Shown here: positions 60,576 to 64,000 of the stretch, in pieces | How positions within the stretch are numbered: the first letter of the stretch is position 1 | Layout: every line of letters starts with the position of its first letter | Source of the DNA: Clostridiaceae bacterium OM02-2AC | GTDB taxonomy: Bacteria > Bacillota_I > Bacilli_A > Erysipelotrichales > Erysipelotrichaceae | Assembly (NCBI GenBank): GCA_003481775.1 | Contig: QULU01000006.1 | Span: forward strand, 60,217 to 124,216 | DNA length: 64,000 nucleotides | Reading direction: 5' to 3' | The notes under the pieces: model-generated | What the model was told of the DNA's origin: nothing | The model's input: only the letters and a program-made list of their open reading frames with translations | Database searches by the model: none | Program-made: the position numbers and the translations under genes

Positions 60576-61490
60576 ATGAATAAAGAAAAAATGAATCATG
60601 AACAGCGTCTTCTGCATCTAACGGTCGCTGCGGGAATTCTCTTTTCCGTGATCGAGGTTATGATGGCAATCTATACAAATTCACAGGCAGTGCTGATGGA
60701 TAGTATCTATGACGGTGCGGAGGCAGTGGTCCTTGCATTGATGGTCTTCCTTGTGCCGCTGCTGTATCGCCCGTACTCGGAGCGCAAGCCATACGGCTAC
60801 GCTCAGCTGGAGTCCTTCTTTCTTTTAGGGAAGGGCGGCTTTCTGGCAGCTGTAACCATTGGCTTGATCGTTGGTAATATACAGATGATTGTCAATGGCG
60901 GAAATCATGTAAATCAGGGACTGATCGGCTGGTTTGAGCTGTTTCTGGCAGGACTGTCCGCAGTCATACTCATCGCTTTGCTGATCATGAATCGCCGGGT
61001 GGATTCTCCTTTGATACAAGCAGAGCTGCTCGGCTGGAAAATTGATGTTTGCAGCAGTATCGGGGTAGCCGCAGCATTTTTATGCGCCAGTTTTTTGAGT
61101 GATACCCCGTTTGCATGGCTGTCCCCCTATGTGGATCAGATCATTGCTATTGTTATAGCGATGATCATGCTGCCACAGCCATGGCGTATGATGAAGGATG
61201 CGTTTCGCAGTCTGATTCTGTTTGCGCCCGAGGAGGCGGTCACACAGCGAATCCGTAAGCTTGCAGATCATGAATTTGAACGCTATTCCTATGAACCAAC
61301 CTTTTACAATATCATACAGACAGGGCGAAAGCTCTGGGTGGAAATTTATATCCGCAACGACACGAATATGATCAATGTGGCACAGCTTGCGGCCATACAG
61401 AAGCAGCTCAGCAGTTCCCTGCAGGATATTTACGATGATGTGTATGTGGAAATCACACCAGATATTAAGGAAGCAGCAGGCGGAGTATAA
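60576..61490 (+). CDS. Cation diffusion facilitator family transporter
   Basis: A 304-residue CDF protein with about six membrane helices. Helix 2 has VLMDSIYDGAEAVVLAL where the metal site of CDFs is usually HxxxD or DxxxD (here Asp, Asp), and helix 5 has GWKIDVCSSIG, the Asp being retained but the partner His/Asp replaced by Lys-Ile. The cytoplasmic C-terminal domain follows residue 215. Exports divalent metal such as Zn, Fe or Mn; the altered second half-site makes specificity uncertain. Ribosome site GTGAGGCTGAAG is weak. Confidence 0.82.
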   Translation: MNKEKMNHEQRLLHLTVAAGILFSVIEVMMAIYTNSQAVLMDSIYDGAEAVVLALMVFLVPLLYRPYSERKPYGYAQLESFFLLGKGGFLAAVTIGLIVGNIQMIVNGGNHVNQGLIGWFELFLAGLSAVILIALLIMNRRVDSPLIQAELLGWKIDVCSSIGVAAAFLCASFLSDTPFAWLSPYVDQIIAIVIAMIMLPQPWRMMKDAFRSLILFAPEEAVTQRIRKLADHEFERYSYEPTFYNIIQTGRKLWVEIYIRNDTNMINVAQLAAIQKQLSSSLQDIYDDVYVEITPDIKEAAGGV

Positions 61491-61785
61491 AAATGGAAGT
61501 AAACTGGATGTTTTAAGGACATGCTGGCAAAGATATGTGTAGGCTATCGTGGTGATACGCTGAAAATGCCGTAATGCAGGCTTCATCGTATGCATTAAGG
61601 AACGATTTAAGATTCCTTGCAGTTGCGATGATATGAAGTAAGCTTGCAGGTAGTTCCCCCTTTCCGACGTATCCTGAAATTATGGATATATAAAGGAAGT
61701 CCTTGTATCATAAGCGTCTCTAAATAAACGTAGGGGTTTATGATAATTGATCCAGGCTTACATATGATAGGGGTCCAAAAAGGTA
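61491..61785. other. Gene-free stretch between the CDF and hydrogenase genes
   Basis: No frame or RNA supported. GGAAGTCC-TGTAT occurs at about 61697 and again, slightly changed, in the terminator at 61790. Confidence 0.4.
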
Positions 61786-61834
61786 GTGAAAAGGAAGTCC
61801 GTGTATATTGATCACACTTGGACTTCCTTTTTCT
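61786..61834. terminator. Bidirectional terminator, CDF / hydrogenase
   Basis: AAAAGGAAGTCC...GGACTTCCTTTTT, 12 bp, between convergent genes. Confidence 0.75.
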
Positions 61835-61897
61835 ATAACCGACATCCTGTATTTGAAGCCTTGTATATCGAATGCCGCTTCCTTTTTTCTATTATGT

Positions 61898-63412
61898 TTA
61901 TTCTTTTGTCAGTAAATCTAGATTATCCAGATATTCACTTTCAAATGCGAGCTTCTTTTCTGCATCGCTTGTATATTTCTTGACCAGAGCACTGGATTTG
62001 ATTACCGGCTGCAATGTTCCGGCACCGGCTACACAGCCCCCCGGACATGCCATCCCCTCCAACAGATAGCCGTTTCGTTTTCCTGCCTTTGCCATCATCA
62101 GCATGGTACGGCAGTTTTTCAGGCCCTCTGCGGAATCAATCAGAACCTCCTGTTCCGGATGCTCTTTCTGTATACACTGTTTTACCGCATTGGCAACGCC
62201 GCCGCTGACAGCGAAACCACGACCATTGGCAGTGCCTTCCTCAAATGGAGCATCTGCTTCGACCTGCGGCAGGTTGATACCCTTTGCTTCAAACATTCCC
62301 ATTACCTCTTCAAAGGTTAAGACAAAATCCACATCACTTCTTACGCTTTTCCGGCTGGCTTCCAGCTTCTTTGCGGCGCATGGCCCGATGAAGACAACCT
62401 TTGCGTCCGGCTTCTGTTTTTTGATCAGACGTCCGGTCAGTACCATAGGAGTCAATGCCATGGAGATATACGGCTTAAAATCTGGGAACAGCTTCTTTGC
62501 CATGACAGACCATGCTGGACAGCAGGAGGTTGCCATAAACGGCTGCTCTGCCGGTACCTTGCTCAGGAAATCCTCAGCTTCCTCCACTGTACAGAGGTCT
62601 GCGCCGATTGCAACTTCAACGACATCCGCAAAGCCAAGCTCTTTCAATGCACCCTTCACCTTTTCCGGTGTGACGGTAGGTCCGAACTGACCGACGAAGG
62701 CAGGGGCAATCGCGGCGATCACCTCTTTACCGGATTTCATCGCATGAATGGTTTGGAATATCTGTCCCTTATCGACAATGGCACCGAATGGACAATTTAC
62801 CAGGCACATACCGCAGGAAACACACTTGTCATAATCGATTTCCGCACGCCCCAGCTCATCTGAGGTAATGGCATCCATCCCGCAGCTTCTTGCGCATGGA
62901 CGCTCCAGCTTATTGATGGCGCCATAAGGACACACATCCATACAGCGTCCGCATTTGATGCATTTTTCCTGATCGATGTAGGATTTTCCGTTTACCATGG
63001 AGATAGCATCCTTAGGACATACCTCCTTGCACGGGTGTGCCAGACAGCCCTGACACGTATCCGTTACGACAACCGTCTTTTCCGGACATGCATTGCAGGC
63101 AAACTTGATGACATTTACCAGTGGATCATCGTAGTATTTCTCGGCAATGGCACTCTCTTCAATGCCATCACTTAAGGATGAATGCTCATCCATTTTTCTT
63201 ACTGGTAGACCGATACCAAGACGCAGCCGCTCACCTACGATAGCACGCTCCAAAAAGATGGAATCACGGTAAGTAGCACGCTCTCCCGGAATGATTTTGA
63301 ATGGCAGCTTTTCAATACTGCTTGCATAATCTCCACCTTCGTAGGCTAGGCGGGCGATTTCTGTAAAAACATTTCTTCTTATATCAGTTACTGAATTGTA
63401 AATTCCTCTCAT
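61898..63412 (-). CDS. Monomeric [FeFe] hydrogenase-family protein
   Basis: A 504-residue protein. Residues 95-220 hold three to four clusters' worth of cysteines (CNACPEK, CQGCLAHPCKEVCP, CIKCGRCMDVCP, CVSCGMCLVNCP). The H-cluster domain has all three signatures: L1 TSCCPAW, L2 GPCAAKK (usual group A form MPCxxKK) and L3 EGMACPGGCVAGAG. The Gly in L2 and the N-terminal layout suggest one of the less studied non-A groups (group B-like; inference). It would make or oxidise hydrogen with ferredoxin. No maturases HydEFG are in the window. Confidence 0.9.
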   Translation of the reverse strand: MRGIYNSVTDIRRNVFTEIARLAYEGGDYASSIEKLPFKIIPGERATYRDSIFLERAIVGERLRLGIGLPVRKMDEHSSLSDGIEESAIAEKYYDDPLVNVIKFACNACPEKTVVVTDTCQGCLAHPCKEVCPKDAISMVNGKSYIDQEKCIKCGRCMDVCPYGAINKLERPCARSCGMDAITSDELGRAEIDYDKCVSCGMCLVNCPFGAIVDKGQIFQTIHAMKSGKEVIAAIAPAFVGQFGPTVTPEKVKGALKELGFADVVEVAIGADLCTVEEAEDFLSKVPAEQPFMATSCCPAWSVMAKKLFPDFKPYISMALTPMVLTGRLIKKQKPDAKVVFIGPCAAKKLEASRKSVRSDVDFVLTFEEVMGMFEAKGINLPQVEADAPFEEGTANGRGFAVSGGVANAVKQCIQKEHPEQEVLIDSAEGLKNCRTMLMMAKAGKRNGYLLEGMACPGGCVAGAGTLQPVIKSSALVKKYTSDAEKKLAFESEYLDNLDLLTKE

Positions 63413-63431
63413 AACGTTTCACCTCGACTCC

Positions 63432-63459
63432 ATTATACTGTATTTATTTCTATTTGTAA
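63432..63459 (-). promoter_or_regulatory. Promoter of the hydrogenase gene
   Basis: Minus strand TTACAA (63454-63459), 16 bases, TATAAT (63432-63437), then GAGGTGAAA as ribosome site. Confidence 0.65.
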
Positions 63460-63800
63460 GTAGGAAATGTAAATTTGTGAAATTTTTCGTTACCTTCATA
63501 ATCTATAAGCGCAGCATAGCTTTTCGAGTGATTTACAGCGATCGGCAATGAGGGAAAGAAAAAGAGAAAAGGGCACGTGGCAGACAATCTTTTCAACAGC
63601 AGGATTGTAAGCATTGTACTCCTGCTAGGGACGTCTGCGGTAAGCATCGCTTATATTGTAAATACTCACAGAGAGAAAGAATTTTAATATGGTACCCGGA
63701 TAGGATACTGCATGTGTATTCATCACTAATCATGAAAGACAAAGCATCCTTTCATGTCTGAGAGGCTGTTTTCTGTTTCTTCCATTTATAGAAAAATAAT
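63460..63800. other. Gene-free stretch upstream of the hydrogenase gene
   Basis: No gene supported. A hairpin CATGAAAG...CTTTCATG lies at 63731-63756. Confidence 0.4.
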
Positions 63801-63834
63801 AGAACCGTTTTAACGGTATTCGAAAACGGTTCGA
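63801..63834 (-). terminator. Terminator of the right-edge gene
   Basis: GAACCGTTTT...AAAACGGTTC, followed on the minus strand by TATTATTTTTCT. Confidence 0.6.
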
Positions 63835-63847
63835 TGAATCTTATGTA

Positions 63848-64000
63848 TTATTCGGGGGTTACCAGCTGCGTTTTTACTTCCCCCAGCGTATCACAGGTTA
63901 AAATCAGATTGAAAATCTGTTCCATCTGTGCTGTTGACAAGGTACACAACCATGCTGAGCAGTCTTCATGATACTTGCTTTCCATCATGCGGTTTAAAAA
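63848..64000 (-). CDS. Hypothetical protein, C-terminal 50 residues only
   Basis: A minus-strand frame open from the right edge to a TAA at 63848-63850, followed by a terminator. The visible end reads LNRMMESKYHEDCSAW, then LSTAQMEQIFNLILTC and a VKTQLVTPE tail; a helical, polar C-terminus I cannot assign. The position of the terminator and the continuous frame make it a real gene. Confidence 0.55.
   Translation of the reverse strand, partial: FLNRMMESKYHEDCSAWLCTLSTAQMEQIFNLILTCDTLGEVKTQLVTPE

Overview
The window reads as the chromosome of a low-to-moderate-GC, anaerobic, spore-forming Firmicute, most likely an Erysipelotrichaceae member of the [Clostridium] innocuum type. This is inference from the genes: a YunB-type sporulation protein, class III ribonucleotide reductase, an [FeFe] hydrogenase, rubrerythrin, type III glutamine synthetase, KtrAB, 4-hydroxybutyrate dehydrogenase and strong AGGAGG ribosome-binding sites. 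No rRNA, insertion sequence or prophage is seen. Two tRNAs (Leu-UAA, Cys-GCA) sit near 29.4 kb.

Layout. 0-11 kb: housekeeping genes (end of a cell-wall amidase, BI-1 protein, DUF4438, a two-lobed retropepsin-like protein, cyclophilin, rhodanese-phosphatase operon, TrmH-type methylase, a NAD synthetase with a decayed glutaminase half, AI-2E transporter, GNAT, DUF89). 11-16 kb: two tandem Na/Pi cotransporters, each behind a matching Pho-box-like direct repeat. 15.6-21.8 kb: glnN, rubrerythrin, ktrB-ktrA, yunB. 21.8-23 kb: a 15-repeat type I-C-like CRISPR array on the minus strand with no cas genes in the window. 23-26.6 kb: class III RNR operon in which the activase is fused to a MarR regulator and the reductase carries a C-terminal redoxin domain. 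26.8-29.6 kb: phosphoesterase, Mbeg1-like hydrolase, tRNAs. 30-37 kb: aminotransferase, two LicC-like nucleotidyltransferases (one fused to a winged helix) and a phosphonate/iron-family ABC importer. 37-41 kb: DUF1905, TetR + M23 peptidase, XRE + DUF6442, PHP phosphatase, whose stop abuts a decayed second CRISPR array with the same repeat in the opposite orientation. 41-47 kb: flavodoxin, a trxA-rhodanese-CoA disulfide reductase operon, and an operon of Fe-S proteins ending in a heavy-metal-binding protein. 47-52 kb: MazG-like protein, DUF134-NifX fusion, small membrane proteins, cytidylate-kinase-like protein, 4-hydroxybutyrate dehydrogenase. 52-58 kb: VTC-DUF4956-Cthe_2159 operon and a GGDEF-EAL protein. 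58-64 kb: a complete glutamine-dependent NAD synthetase, CDF transporter, [FeFe] hydrogenase and the end of an unknown gene.

Most striking: (1) the MarR-NrdG fusion, with an inverted repeat over the -35 of its own promoter, paired with an NrdD-redoxin fusion; (2) the orphan I-C array plus its leaderless relic 18 kb away; (3) the paired Pho boxes; (4) three separate DNA-binding-domain-plus-effector fusions in 23 kb (MarR-NrdG, HTH-nucleotidyltransferase, DUF134-NifX).
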